The notes beneath the pieces are model-generated. The model had not been told where the DNA came from. It saw only the letters and a list, made by a program, of their open reading frames with translations, and ran no database searches. A stretch of 64,000 nt of DNA from JAVBJV01 sp031546815 (GTDB taxonomy: Bacteria; Pseudomonadota; Alphaproteobacteria; Acetobacterales; Acetobacteraceae): assembly GCA_031546815.1 (NCBI GenBank), contig JAVBJV010000006.1, positions 1 to 64,000 on the forward strand. The letters run 5' to 3'. The translations under genes were made by a program, and so were the position numbers. Position 1 is the stretch's first letter; the number at the start of each line of letters is the position of its first letter. Positions 27,555-36,403 of the stretch are shown here, in pieces.

Positions 27555-28169
27555 TCACACCAGAGGGGCAAAATTGTGCCACAGAAGAATCAGCGCAAAC
27601 CCGACGATCCCGATGGCGGTGATGCGGTTCATCAGTTGAATGGCGCCCGCCGTCATGCGCGTGCGCACCACGCTGAGCCCACCCGCCAGCACCGCCCACC
27701 ACGCGAGCGACCCGGCAAACACCCCCAGTGTGAGTTCCGCCGCATCCATCACCGCCGCATCCGCCGCCAGCCCCAGCACCGGCAGCAGCGCCGCGAACGA
27801 CACGATGGTGGTGGGATTGGCGAGCGTCAGCACAAACGTACCCGCCGCCGTCGCCCCCAGATTGCGCGCATCGACGGGCGCGGCCTTGTCGGGCGGGGCG
27901 GCATGCCACGCCGACCACGCCAGCCAGAACAGCATCGCCGCGCCGATCAACGCGAAGACGGGATGTTCGACCCATTGTCCGGCAATGGCAGCCAGCCCCA
28001 ACCCGGCCGCCAGCGCAAACAGCGCATCGGCCAGCGCCGTGCCGATCCCGCCCGAGAACCCGGCCCAGAACCCGGCCTCCAGCGTACGGCGGATGCACAA
28101 CAGCCCGATCGCCCCGACCGGTGCCGCCACAGCAAGCCCCAGCGCAGCCCCATTCCAGAAAAGAATCAT
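27555..28169 (-). CDS. LysE-family amino acid exporter
   Basis: This 204-residue protein has about six hydrophobic helices and the family's N-terminal GLAVAAPVGAIGLLCIRRTL motif, including the conserved PVGP-like turn (here PVGA). Aspartate and glycine residues in GFSGGIGTALADALFA and NPTTIVSFAAL also fit. It probably exports an amino acid or a related metabolite. I chose the ATG at 28169 because it begins at the first helix and faces the divergent SDR gene across 43 bp. Confidence 0.85.
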   Translation of the reverse strand: MILFWNGAALGLAVAAPVGAIGLLCIRRTLEAGFWAGFSGGIGTALADALFALAAGLGLAAIAGQWVEHPVFALIGAAMLFWLAWSAWHAAPPDKAAPVDARNLGATAAGTFVLTLANPTTIVSFAALLPVLGLAADAAVMDAAELTLGVFAGSLAWWAVLAGGLSVVRTRMTAGAIQLMNRITAIGIVGFALILLWHNFAPLV

Positions 28170-28212
28170 TCCTGTATTCTGTCGGCAGAAACCAGATGAC
28201 GAAAGAGGCAAC

Positions 28213-28956
28213 ATGACGACCTCTCCCAAAACCCTGCTGCTGACCGGCGCCAGCCGCGGCATCGGCCATGCCACCGTGAAGCGCTTCCACGATGCCGGTT
28301 GGCGCGTGATTTCCGTATCGCGACAGGCCTTCCCCAATGGCTGCCCATGGAGCGCCGGACGGATGGACCACGTGCAGCTCGACCTGGCCGACCCGCACGC
28401 CATTCAGGCGGGGATCGCCACACTGGTCGATCTGCTCGGCCCCGAGGGGCGACTGGATGCGCTGATCAACAACGCCGCCATCTCGCCCAAGCTGGCAGGG
28501 GGCGCACGCATGAATGTGCTCGATACCGATTTCGCGACCTGGCTGGGAGTGTTCACAGTCAACCTGTTCTCGACCGCGTTGCTGGCGCGCGGATTGTTTG
28601 AGCAGCTACGCGCCGCACGCGGCTGCATCATCAACGTCACATCGATTGCAGGCGGGCGCGTGCATCCGTTCGCGGGGCCAGCGTATGCGTCGTCGAAAGC
28701 CGCGCTGGCCGCGTTAACGCGCGAGATGGCGCACGAATTCGCCCCGCACGGTGTGCGCGTGAACGCGATCGCGCCTGGCGAGATCGACACATCGATCCTG
28801 TCCCCCGGCACTGCCGAGATCGTGGAGCGCGAGATCCCGATGAAGCGCCTCGGCACGCCTGCGGAAGTGGCCGAGGCGATCTATTTCCTGTGCAACAGCA
28901 GCGCGTCCTACATCACCGGCGCTGAACTGCACATCAACGGCGGACAGCACGTATAA
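28213..28956 (+). CDS. Short-chain dehydrogenase/reductase (SDR)
   Basis: This 247-residue classical SDR has the TGASRGIG dinucleotide-binding motif (about 11-18), NNAA near 93, and a catalytic Ser (VTSIAG) with YASSK in the Tyr-x-x-x-Lys motif. The C-terminus ends INGGQ as usual. It probably reduces or oxidises a ketone or alcohol with NAD(P)(H); the substrate is unknown. An AGAGG site precedes the ATG. The stop codon abuts that of the convergent gene at 28957 with no gap. Confidence 0.88.
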   Translation: MTTSPKTLLLTGASRGIGHATVKRFHDAGWRVISVSRQAFPNGCPWSAGRMDHVQLDLADPHAIQAGIATLVDLLGPEGRLDALINNAAISPKLAGGARMNVLDTDFATWLGVFTVNLFSTALLARGLFEQLRAARGCIINVTSIAGGRVHPFAGPAYASSKAALAALTREMAHEFAPHGVRVNAIAPGEIDTSILSPGTAEIVEREIPMKRLGTPAEVAEAIYFLCNSSASYITGAELHINGGQHV

Positions 28957-30183
28957 TCAGTGGCGCAGGTTCGGGAAATACTCAGCGGCTTCGGGGCGCA
29001 GCAATGGCCCGAGGTCGCGCAGCGGCACTGATATCACCTCCCCCAGACACACACCCAACGCATGCCCGATACCCGAGATCGCGAAGGTCAGCTCGCCATT
29101 CTTCTCGAAATACATCGCCATATATTCCCCCAGCATTTCCGGGCATGTCGTATCGTCGTCGGTGCCTGACTCCCGCTGGATCTGCGCGGCTCTCTGCGCC
29201 TGCGCTTCAACGAAGCTGGTAAATGCGGGCGTTCGCTGTCGCAACAGGTTCTCGTCCCCGTCTTCATAGGCATTCATCAGTCGGTTGAAATCCAGCACGC
29301 TGCCGCGCCGCACATCCAGCGTTATCGGGTCGAAGTGATTATTCGGATGTGCGCCACCGCAGCCGTTGCTGCCGCTCTGCACGATGCTCATCAGTGTGGG
29401 GGACAGGAACGTCACCCGTATGTTCTCGTTATCGAATTCGGCAAGAGTTCCGGCCGAAGGACTCACATTTTCATAAAGCGTCGCAACGCACGCCAGAGCC
29501 TCCTGATTCATCGCCCAGTGACGCTGTTCCAGAAACGCATTGGTGCGCGCCATTGCCGCTGCATCGGGGTGCCGGGTCAGGCGCGGATAGGGAAATTTCG
29601 TGCGCAGGTCCGTCACCATGCGATAGGTGACATCGCCAAAAACCACCTCGGGCCCTTCGGTCAGCTGCGCCTCGTGCATGCGCAGATAGGTGTAGGGAGT
29701 CCGCGCCATCGTGATCTCGGAATCACCACCAAACTCCTCGCCCCATTCCCACGACTTCTCCATCGGCAGGTCGGTCGTATAGGTCGCCACATGCTGCAGA
29801 TCGAACGCGATGTTGCGCTGGCGGCGCACGTTCCGCCATGTGCCGACGAAGCGCGTGCCTTCGATGCGGCCATTCCATAGCTGCGTAGGCGCGCCAAGAT
29901 GCGGGTCCACAAAAACCGGCCCCTCCTCGGCAATATTGTGCTGCAGTTCACGGTCATACAGCGGCAGCGCCTCGGCCAGAGCATTGGCCGGGCCGCGCAA
30001 GGGAATGTTCACGCCGATCCGCTGATAGAAATACCGGCCGTCATAACGATCACCATTGCGTTCCAGCTCCAGCACCACATCCTGCGTGCCGAGCCGCCCG
30101 CGATACACAGTGCGCTCGCCCGCCAGGGCAGCCCCTGCGCCGATGACAAGCGCCATCCCGAAAGCAAGCAATCGCAGTGACAT
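28957..30183 (-). CDS. Exported protein with DUF3298-like C-terminus
   Basis: This 408-residue secreted protein has a signal peptide (about 1-21, ending ALAG). The C-terminal half has the pattern of DUF3298/RsiV-like domains: GGAHPNNHFDPITLDVRRG, then a DFNRLM segment, then a region near FAISGIGHALG. Its role is unknown; domains of this class in RsiV bind cell-wall hydrolases such as lysozyme, but that function cannot be assumed here. I chose the ATG at 30183 because it gives the signal peptide. Confidence 0.7.
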   Translation of the reverse strand: MSLRLLAFGMALVIGAGAALAGERTVYRGRLGTQDVVLELERNGDRYDGRYFYQRIGVNIPLRGPANALAEALPLYDRELQHNIAEEGPVFVDPHLGAPTQLWNGRIEGTRFVGTWRNVRRQRNIAFDLQHVATYTTDLPMEKSWEWGEEFGGDSEITMARTPYTYLRMHEAQLTEGPEVVFGDVTYRMVTDLRTKFPYPRLTRHPDAAAMARTNAFLEQRHWAMNQEALACVATLYENVSPSAGTLAEFDNENIRVTFLSPTLMSIVQSGSNGCGGAHPNNHFDPITLDVRRGSVLDFNRLMNAYEDGDENLLRQRTPAFTSFVEAQAQRAAQIQRESGTDDDTTCPEMLGEYMAMYFEKNGELTFAISGIGHALGVCLGEVISVPLRDLGPLLRPEAAEYFPNLRH

Positions 30184-30276
30184 GTGGGTATCTCCGGTTT
30201 CAACGGGAGCATATCGCACCCGTCAAAACAGAAAAGAGAGCCGAAGCTCCCCTTTCCTCACATTCTGCACGCCGGA

Positions 30277-31407
30277 TCAGATGTAATGTTCAGCCAGCGG
30301 CTTGAAGCCGTTGAAGTTCTGGCTGGCATAGCTGGTCACATACGCGCCCGTCGTCATCAGCTGCACATGGTCGCCGCAGGTCAGCGCCATTGGCAGGCGG
30401 TAGTTCGACTTTTCGTACATCGTGTCGGTCGAATCGCAGGTCGGCCCTGCAATCGTCACCGGCCCGTCTTCCAGACCATCGTGCGGGGTGCGGAATTCGT
30501 ACTTGATCGACTCGCCTTCGGTTTCGGCCAGACCGCCGAAGCGGCCGATGTCCAGATACACCCAGCGCACCGGATCGTTCGCGCCCTTGCGCGACACCAG
30601 CACAACTTCACTTTCCACCACGCCCGCGTCGCCCACCATGAAGCGGCCCGGTTCGATGATGATCTCGGGGATCGCGTTGCCGAACGCCTTGGTCAGCGCG
30701 CCCATGATCGCATCACCGAATTCGTCGATGTGCGGCACTTCGGCGCGATAACGCTTCGGGTAGCCACCGCCCAGATTGACCATGCGCACGTTCACGCCCG
30801 CGTCGGTCAGGTCGGTGAACACCATGGCTGCACGCGCGATGGCGATTTCATACGCGCCGGTGCTGGTCTGCTGGCTGCCGACGTGGAACGAGATGCCATA
30901 CGGGTCCAGTCCCAGTTCCTTCGCGCGGATCATCAGGTCGCGCGCCATTTCCGGCTCGCAGCCGAACTTGCGCGACAGCGGCCATTCGGCGCCCTTGTTC
31001 TCGACCAGGATGCGGCAATAGACGCGCGCGCCCGGTGCCGAACGCGCCAGCTTTTCCAGCTCGGCTTCCGAGTCGAACGCGAACATCGTCACACCCGCGG
31101 CGAATGCCTTCTGGATGGCCGTTTCCTTCTTGATCGTGTTGCCGTACGAAATCGCTTCCGCACGCGCGCCCACGGCCAGACAGGCTTCGATTTCTTCCCA
31201 CGATGCGGCATCGAAGAACGAGCCGAGCGAAGTCAGACGTTCCAGCACGGGCTGACCCGGGTTGCATTTCACGGCGTAATAGATGCGCGCCAGCGGCAGC
31301 GCTTTCTTCAGGCTGTGGTAATTTTCTTCAACGCGGTCAACATCCATCACCAGGCACGGCGTGGCTGGACGCATGTCGGACAAAAAGCGGGCGATCTTGG
31401 GGGTCAT
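30277..31407 (-). CDS. Ornithine (or lysine/ornithine) decarboxylase, fold type III
   Basis: This 376-residue PLP enzyme is of the eukaryote-like ornithine decarboxylase family, not the E. coli SpeC/SpeF fold. The PLP-binding lysine is in YYAVKCNP (K47). Other marks are the glycine loop GGGYPKRY, EPGRFMVG, and the catalytic cysteine in GPTCDSTD. The product is putrescine (or cadaverine) and starts polyamine synthesis. The 357-bp upstream region may carry a regulatory leader. Confidence 0.9.
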   Translation of the reverse strand: MTPKIARFLSDMRPATPCLVMDVDRVEENYHSLKKALPLARIYYAVKCNPGQPVLERLTSLGSFFDAASWEEIEACLAVGARAEAISYGNTIKKETAIQKAFAAGVTMFAFDSEAELEKLARSAPGARVYCRILVENKGAEWPLSRKFGCEPEMARDLMIRAKELGLDPYGISFHVGSQQTSTGAYEIAIARAAMVFTDLTDAGVNVRMVNLGGGYPKRYRAEVPHIDEFGDAIMGALTKAFGNAIPEIIIEPGRFMVGDAGVVESEVVLVSRKGANDPVRWVYLDIGRFGGLAETEGESIKYEFRTPHDGLEDGPVTIAGPTCDSTDTMYEKSNYRLPMALTCGDHVQLMTTGAYVTSYASQNFNGFKPLAEHYI

Positions 31408-31764
31408 CGCACCTTGCCTTCCCTATGTGAGCGGCCCACCTGTTTTAAGGCGATGGGCGAAGTTGACGAAACGGTCGAACGAACCAGCGATAGAAGTCTT
31501 CAGCGATTGCCAGAACGCTTGACGTCGTTGCGTAACCACCAGGGGCCAGAGGCACGTGCGTTGCTGCGTGGGCGCCACTTAGGGCCAGATGAACCCCACT
31601 GCAAGAGGAAATTTCATCTCACCCGAAATTAGCTTCGCGATCTGCCGGAAGAAAAGCTTGGTCCGGCGGCCCGCATGGCGCAGCATCGGATAAAAGTGTA
31701 ACCAAATCATGAGGGCAGACGGAAAAACCCTTCCCTTCTGCCCCTGTATTCATCTGTTTCGGGT
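31408..31764. other. 357-bp divergent region upstream of ornithine decarboxylase and the YihY-family gene
   Basis: No gene is convincing. On the minus strand there are short reading frames, among them a 12-codon ATG frame starting near 31618, but none has a clear coding signature. GGGCAGA/TCTGCCC (about 31714-31743) forms a hairpin just before the YihY-family gene. Leaders upstream of alphaproteobacterial speF-type decarboxylase genes are known to hold a conserved RNA element (speF motif), so a regulatory RNA is plausible. I could not verify it by eye. Confidence 0.4.
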
Positions 31765-32658
31765 ATGTCAGTCTTGAACCCTCTACCTGCCTCATCCACA
31801 CGAATCGGCAAGCTTGCCACCTGGGTCTCAGTGTTCCGCCAGGTCGGGCGGGCGGCAATTTCGGACCGAATCTCGCTGGTGGCGGCGGGATGCGCGTTCT
31901 ATGCGATGCTGGCGCTGTTCCCGGCTATCTCAATGCTGGTGCTGGTGGCGGGGCTGGCGTTCGACCCCACGCAGATAGAACCGCAGATCCAGGTATTGCA
32001 GGGGCTGCTGCCGGAAGAATCCTTCGCGCTGATCTCGTCCCGACTGCACACGCTGGTGGCCGAACGCGGCAAGCTGCAACTGGGGATCGCAATTTCCGCC
32101 ACCATCACGCTGTGGAGCGCCATGTCTGGCGTAAAGGCGCTGATCGCGGCGCTGAACCTCGCCTATCACGAGACCGAGGCGCGCGGCTTCTTCATGTTCC
32201 AGTTTCTGGCAATGGTCTTCACGCTGGGCGGCGTGGTGGCGGCGCTGATCGGGCTGTCGGCGCTGGTGGCCCTGCCCGCCGCGCTGGCACTGCTGGGCGT
32301 GCCCGAGGGCGATTCGGCGCTGATCCGCATGGCGACCATCGTCGCGTTGCTGGGGCTGGTAATGGCGTCGCTGGGCGTGCTGTACCGGGTCGCGCCGTCG
32401 CGGCGGCTGAAACGCTGGCACTGGGTCACACCGGGGACGGTGCTCGCCACGCTGTTATGGGGGGCGGCATCGTGGGCGTTCTCGCTCTACGTCAGCAAGC
32501 TGAGCACATACGACGTAACCTATGGGCCGCTGGGGGCGGTAATCGGGCTGCTGATGTGGTTCTGGGTCAGCGCCTATGTGATCCTGCTGGGGGCCGAACT
32601 GAACGCCGAACTGGAACGCCAGCTGGACGACCCACCCACGGTTACTCAGACTGACTGA
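31765..32658 (+). CDS. YihY/virulence factor BrkB-family membrane protein
   Basis: This 297-residue inner-membrane protein has about six transmembrane helices. Family marks are AAGCAFYAMLALFPA near residue 40, LWSAMSGVKALIAALNLAYHETE near 115, and the C-terminal YGPLGAVIGLLMWFWVSAYVILLGAE. The molecular role of the family is uncertain; despite the old name RNase BN, it is not a nuclease. It is convergent with the damaged small membrane gene; the two overlap by 13 bp. Confidence 0.9.
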   Translation: MSVLNPLPASSTRIGKLATWVSVFRQVGRAAISDRISLVAAGCAFYAMLALFPAISMLVLVAGLAFDPTQIEPQIQVLQGLLPEESFALISSRLHTLVAERGKLQLGIAISATITLWSAMSGVKALIAALNLAYHETEARGFFMFQFLAMVFTLGGVVAALIGLSALVALPAALALLGVPEGDSALIRMATIVALLGLVMASLGVLYRVAPSRRLKRWHWVTPGTVLATLLWGAASWAFSLYVSKLSTYDVTYGPLGAVIGLLMWFWVSAYVILLGAELNAELERQLDDPPTVTQTD

Positions 32659-32992
32659 GCTCGCCTTGCTTTCCACATGCGGCACAAACGCGGCAGCAGG
32701 ACGAACCATTGCACGTAGCCCGCCGCGAAGAAGGCCAGCCACATCACGCAAAGCCCCAGATGGTTCGAGCCGATCCAGTCGAGCAGCGGCACCCCCGACT
32801 GTTCCTGCAACATGGCCAGCGCCGCAAATAATCCGGCAACCAGCAGGCTGACTGGAAAGGCCAGCAACAGCATGGCGTAGATCAGGAAAATGCCGCTATC
32901 GCTCGCCGGGCCGGGCCGGGCGCATAGCGCACCAGCGTGACGGCAAGCACGGCCACCGAACAGAGAACCCAGATAATACGCGCGTATCTCAT
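32646..32992 (-). pseudogene. Small membrane protein gene, frameshifted in a CCCGG tandem repeat
   Basis: Translation from the ATG at 32992 begins MRYARIIWVLCSVAVLAVTL, a clean first membrane helix, but soon reaches a stop. The downstream reading frame, without its own good start, encodes two more helices (around FLIYAMLLLAFPVSLL and GLCVMWLAFFAAGYVQW). The break falls in three copies of CCCGG (32906-32920). Removing one copy joins the frames exactly and gives a protein of about 113 residues with three helices. The gene is therefore either phase-variable, recently broken, or affected by a sequencing indel. No function is recognised. Confidence 0.75.
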
Positions 32993-33018
32993 AGACACCT
33001 CCATTCGGCACTACCGCT

Positions 33019-33801
33019 TCAGGACGCGATCAACCCAGACGCCAGCGGGCTGGACGGATCCGCCTCGACCCGCTTGGGCATCCGCCCGGCCAGGTAAGCA
33101 TGTCGCCCGGCTTCCACCGCCGCCTTCATCGCGCGTGCCATCCGCACCGGGTCGCGCGCATGGGCAATGGCCGAATTCAGCAGCACCGCGTCGCAGCCCA
33201 GCTCCATCGCAATCGCCGCGTCGGACGCAGTGCCGATCCCGGCATCGACCAGCACCGGCACCTTGGCCTGCTGGATGATCATCCGCGACATCGCCGGGTT
33301 GCAGATGCCAAGGCCAGAGCCAATGGGTGCTGCCAGCGGCATCACCGCCACGCAGCCCATCTCTTCCAGCCGCTTCGCCGCGATCGGGTCATCGGCGCAG
33401 TAGACCATCACCTCGAACCCGTCCTTGATCAGCGCTTCGGCGGCTTCAAACGTCGCCTGCATGTCCGGATACAGTGTCGGCGGCGGGCCGAGCACTTCCA
33501 GCTTCACCAGGTTCCATCCGCCTGCTTCGCGCGCCAGGCGCAGCGTGCGCACGGCGTCCTGCGCGGTATGGCAGCCCGCCGTGTTCGGCAGATAGGTATA
33601 CCGCTTCGGGTCCACGAAATCCTGCAGCATCGGCGCGTTCGGGTCCGACAGGTTCACCCGCCGCACCGCCACGGTGACGATTTCCGCCCCCGAGGCCTCG
33701 ATCGCGGCGGCGGTTTCCTCAAGCGATTTATACCGCCCGGTCCCCACGATCAGCCGCGAGGAAAAACTGCGTCCGGCAACCTGCCACTTGTCCTGATCCA
33801 T
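33019..33801 (-). CDS. thiG: Thiazole synthase
   Basis: This 260-residue protein makes the thiazole phosphate moiety of thiamine from deoxyxylulose phosphate, dehydroglycine or glyoxyl imine, and ThiS thiocarboxylate. Family marks are RLIVGTGRY, TVAVRRVN, LPNTAGC, KLEVLGPPPTLYPD with the conserved Lys, PLAAPIGSGLGI, and DAGIGTASDAA near the phosphate site. The ATG at 33801 overlaps the thiS stop codon (TGATG), so thiS-thiG is one transcription unit. Confidence 0.95.
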   Translation of the reverse strand: MDQDKWQVAGRSFSSRLIVGTGRYKSLEETAAAIEASGAEIVTVAVRRVNLSDPNAPMLQDFVDPKRYTYLPNTAGCHTAQDAVRTLRLAREAGGWNLVKLEVLGPPPTLYPDMQATFEAAEALIKDGFEVMVYCADDPIAAKRLEEMGCVAVMPLAAPIGSGLGICNPAMSRMIIQQAKVPVLVDAGIGTASDAAIAMELGCDAVLLNSAIAHARDPVRMARAMKAAVEAGRHAYLAGRMPKRVEADPSSPLASGLIAS

Positions 33802-34025
33802 CACATCCCGCCCCCGATAAAGTGAACGATTTCAAGCGAATCTCCCTCGGCCAGCGCGGTTTCGGCATAGGTCGAGCGCGGCACGATCGCCATATTGCGC
33901 TCGACGGCCACCTTGCGAGTGTCCAGCCCCAGCTCGGCCAGCAGCCCGGCCACGCTGATCGGGGCGGAAAATGCCCTGTTTTCACCGTTCAGGGACACGG
34001 AAATCCGGTTCGCTATCGTCATCAT
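33801..34025 (-). CDS. thiS: Sulfur carrier protein ThiS
   Basis: This roughly 74-residue ubiquitin-like protein carries sulfur to thiazole synthase. It has the beta-grasp pattern, VERNMAIVPRS and the C-terminal FIGGG. An extra Met follows the glycines before the stop codon. The C-terminal glycine must be free for adenylation, so either the Met is removed or the relevant end differs. Start codons at 34025 and 34022 are both possible. It overlaps thiG by one base. Confidence 0.88.
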   Translation of the reverse strand: MMTIANRISVSLNGENRAFSAPISVAGLLAELGLDTRKVAVERNMAIVPRSTYAETALAEGDSLEIVHFIGGGM

Positions 34026-34108
34026 GGGGGCAATATGACGGCCCACAGCCCCCCGGACAAGCGACCCGACGTTGGACCCCGGCCGCCAGTCATGCTAGGT
34101 GCGCGCGT

Positions 34109-34561
34109 ATGGACCGACCATTGATCACCGTTCTGAACGGACCGAACCTGAATATGCTGGGGCTTCGGCAACCCGAGATCTACGGGCGCACCACGATCGA
34201 CGACGTGGAGCAGCTCTGCGCCGACGTGGCCGAAGAGCTTGGCCTGGCGATCGATTTCCGTCAGAGCAATGCAGAAGGCGAACTGATCAACTGGGTCCAG
34301 GAATGCCGGGATCGGGCGGCGGGGATTGTGATCAATCCGGCCGGGTACACCCATACCTCGGTTGCGTTGATGGACGCTTTACTGGCAGTTGATCTGCCGG
34401 TGATTGAGGTTCATATCTCGAATATTCATCGCCGAGAGGAATTTCGGCATAAAAGTTTCGTCAGTCGTGCTGCAACCGGTGTGATCTGCGGGCTGGGCCC
34501 TTCGGGGTATGCCCTGGCACTGCGCGCCATGGCTGGAATCCTTTCCAATGGAGACGCGTAA
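34109..34561 (+). CDS. aroQ: 3-dehydroquinate dehydratase, type II
   Basis: This 150-residue enzyme turns 3-dehydroquinate into 3-dehydroshikimate in the shikimate pathway. It shows the type II pattern: VLNGPNLNMLGLRQPEIYG with the catalytic Tyr, RQSNAEGELINWVQ, NPAGYTHTSVAL, and EVHISNIHRREEFRHKS. The ATG at 34109 gives the normal N-terminus. It is immediately upstream of accB; the order aroQ-accB-accC is common in alphaproteobacteria. Confidence 0.95.
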   Translation: MDRPLITVLNGPNLNMLGLRQPEIYGRTTIDDVEQLCADVAEELGLAIDFRQSNAEGELINWVQECRDRAAGIVINPAGYTHTSVALMDALLAVDLPVIEVHISNIHRREEFRHKSFVSRAATGVICGLGPSGYALALRAMAGILSNGDA

Positions 34562-34564
34562 ATA

Positions 34565-35035
34565 ATGAGCGGTCCTACTTTCGACCCTGTTGCCATCCGC
34601 GCGCTGGCCCAGATTCTGGCCGACACGGGCCTGACCGAGATCGAGATTGAACAGAAAGACGCCAAGATCCGCGTTGTGCGCGCTCTGGCGCCTGTTCATG
34701 TCACGGCGGCAGCGGCACCCATGGCGGCTCCTGTAGCAGTGGCCCCGGCGGCAGCGCCGGCGGCCCCCACCGCCACCATGGAAACGCCGAGCATTCCTTC
34801 GGCCGGTGCCGTCACCAGCCCGATGGTGGGCGTGGCGTATCTGGCGTCCGAACCTGGTTCCCCGCCGTTCGTGACGGTCGGCGCCAAGGTGACGCAGGGC
34901 CAGACCCTGATGCTGATCGAAGCGATGAAGACCTTCAACCAGATCAAGGCGCCGCGTGCCGGCACCGTGACGCGTATTCTGGTCGAATCCGGCGCTCCGG
35001 TTGAGTTCGGCGAACCCCTGATCGTAGTCGAGTAA
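34565..35035 (+). CDS. accB: Biotin carboxyl carrier protein of acetyl-CoA carboxylase
   Basis: This 156-residue subunit carries biotin between the carboxylase and transferase. The first 45 residues form the acidic N-terminal domain, then comes an Ala/Pro-rich linker (about 48-80), then the biotinyl domain with EAMKTFNQIKA; the biotinylated lysine is about residue 122. It starts 3 bp after aroQ and 6 bp before accC. Confidence 0.96.
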   Translation: MSGPTFDPVAIRALAQILADTGLTEIEIEQKDAKIRVVRALAPVHVTAAAAPMAAPVAVAPAAAPAAPTATMETPSIPSAGAVTSPMVGVAYLASEPGSPPFVTVGAKVTQGQTLMLIEAMKTFNQIKAPRAGTVTRILVESGAPVEFGEPLIVVE

Positions 35036-35041
35036 AGTCCC

Positions 35042-36400
35042 GTGGCACTGCTCAACAAGGTTCTGATCGCCAATCGCGGGGAAATTGCGCTGCGTATCCA
35101 GCGCGCCTGCCGCGAACTGGGTATTCCGACCGTTGCGGTGCATTCCACCGCCGACGCGGATGCCATGCATGTGCGCCTGGCCGATGAAAGCGTTTGCATC
35201 GGCCCGCCGTCTCCGCGTGACAGCTATCTGAACATGGCGGCGATCATCTCGGCCGCAACCGTGACCGGGGCGGATGCCATCCATCCGGGCTACGGCTTCC
35301 TGTCCGAGAACGCCAACTTCGCCGATATGCTGGAAGCACACGGGCTGATCTTCATCGGCCCGACGGCGCAGCACATCCGCATGATGGGCGACAAGATCAC
35401 CGCCAAGGAAACCATGGAAAAGCTCGGTGTGCCGCTGGTGCCCGGCTCGCCTGGTGTAGTGGTGGATGTCGAGGCCGCTTTGGCCGTTGGCAAGAAGGTC
35501 GGCTATCCGGTGCTGGTGAAAGCCGCCGCCGGTGGTGGTGGTCGCGGCATGAAAGTCGCCCACAGCGCCGCCGAAATGGAAGAGGCCTTCAACGTCGCCC
35601 GCGCCGAAGCCAAGGCCGCGTTCGGCAATGATGCGGTCTATATCGAGAAGTATCTCGACCGTCCGCGCCATATCGAAATGCAGGTGATGGCGGACATGCA
35701 CGGCAATGTCGTGCATCTGGGCGAACGCGACTGTTCGCTGCAGCGCCGCCACCAGAAGCTGGTGGAAGAAGCCGGTTCGCCGGTGCTGACGCAGAAGGCC
35801 CGCGACGAACTGGGCGGCATCGTCACCAGCGCGCTGGGCAAGCTTGGCTATCGCAATGCGGGCACGCTGGAATTCCTGTGGCAGGACGACCAGTTCTGCT
35901 TCATCGAAATGAACACGCGTCTGCAGGTCGAACATCCGGTCACCGAAGCGGTGACGGGGATCGACCTGGTGAAGGAACAGATCCGCGTCGCAGCCGGCGA
36001 CCATCTGGGATACACGCAGAAAGACATCCCCTTCGCCGGGCATGCCATCGAAGCGCGTATCACAGCGGAAGATCCGGAAACCTTCGCACCCTCACCGGGC
36101 CGCATCACGGCGTTCCATGCGCCGGGCGGGTTCGGGGTGCGCGTCGATTCCGGCCTGTATGCCGGCTACACCGTGCCGCCTTACTACGACAGCCTGGTCG
36201 CCAAGCTGATCGTGCACGGACGCACCCGCAGCGAAGCCATCGCCCGCATGTCGCGCGCGCTGGATGAATTCGTGGTGGAAGGCATCAAGACAACGCTGCC
36301 GCTGCATCGCAAGATCATCCGCAACCCGGAATTCCAGTCGGGTGATTACACCATCCACTGGCTGGAACGCTTCGTGGCCGAACAGCAAGGCCAGCCCTGA
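35042..36400 (+). CDS. accC: Biotin carboxylase subunit of acetyl-CoA carboxylase
   Basis: This 452-residue ATP-grasp enzyme carboxylates biotin on AccB. It begins LLNKVLIANRGEIALRI, has HPGYGFLSEN, the glycine-rich loop KAAAGGGGRGMK, ERDCSLQRRHQK, and catalytic EMNTRLQVEHPVTE. Translation seems to start at the GTG at 35042. A good terminator follows 4 bp after the stop. Confidence 0.97.
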   Translation: MALLNKVLIANRGEIALRIQRACRELGIPTVAVHSTADADAMHVRLADESVCIGPPSPRDSYLNMAAIISAATVTGADAIHPGYGFLSENANFADMLEAHGLIFIGPTAQHIRMMGDKITAKETMEKLGVPLVPGSPGVVVDVEAALAVGKKVGYPVLVKAAAGGGGRGMKVAHSAAEMEEAFNVARAEAKAAFGNDAVYIEKYLDRPRHIEMQVMADMHGNVVHLGERDCSLQRRHQKLVEEAGSPVLTQKARDELGGIVTSALGKLGYRNAGTLEFLWQDDQFCFIEMNTRLQVEHPVTEAVTGIDLVKEQIRVAAGDHLGYTQKDIPFAGHAIEARITAEDPETFAPSPGRITAFHAPGGFGVRVDSGLYAGYTVPPYYDSLVAKLIVHGRTRSEAIARMSRALDEFVVEGIKTTLPLHRKIIRNPEFQSGDYTIHWLERFVAEQQGQP

Positions 36401-36403
36401 GAT

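Noticed and set aside
31583..31618. 12-codon minus-strand frame as a leader peptide gene for ornithine decarboxylase
   Set aside because: A start codon is present but there is no convincing ribosome-binding site or conservation evidence; kept only as a possibility in the leader region.
30184..31632. Long plus-strand reading frame opposite ornithine decarboxylase
   Set aside because: It mirrors the decarboxylase gene and continues into the intergenic region without a ribosome-binding site or any family resemblance.
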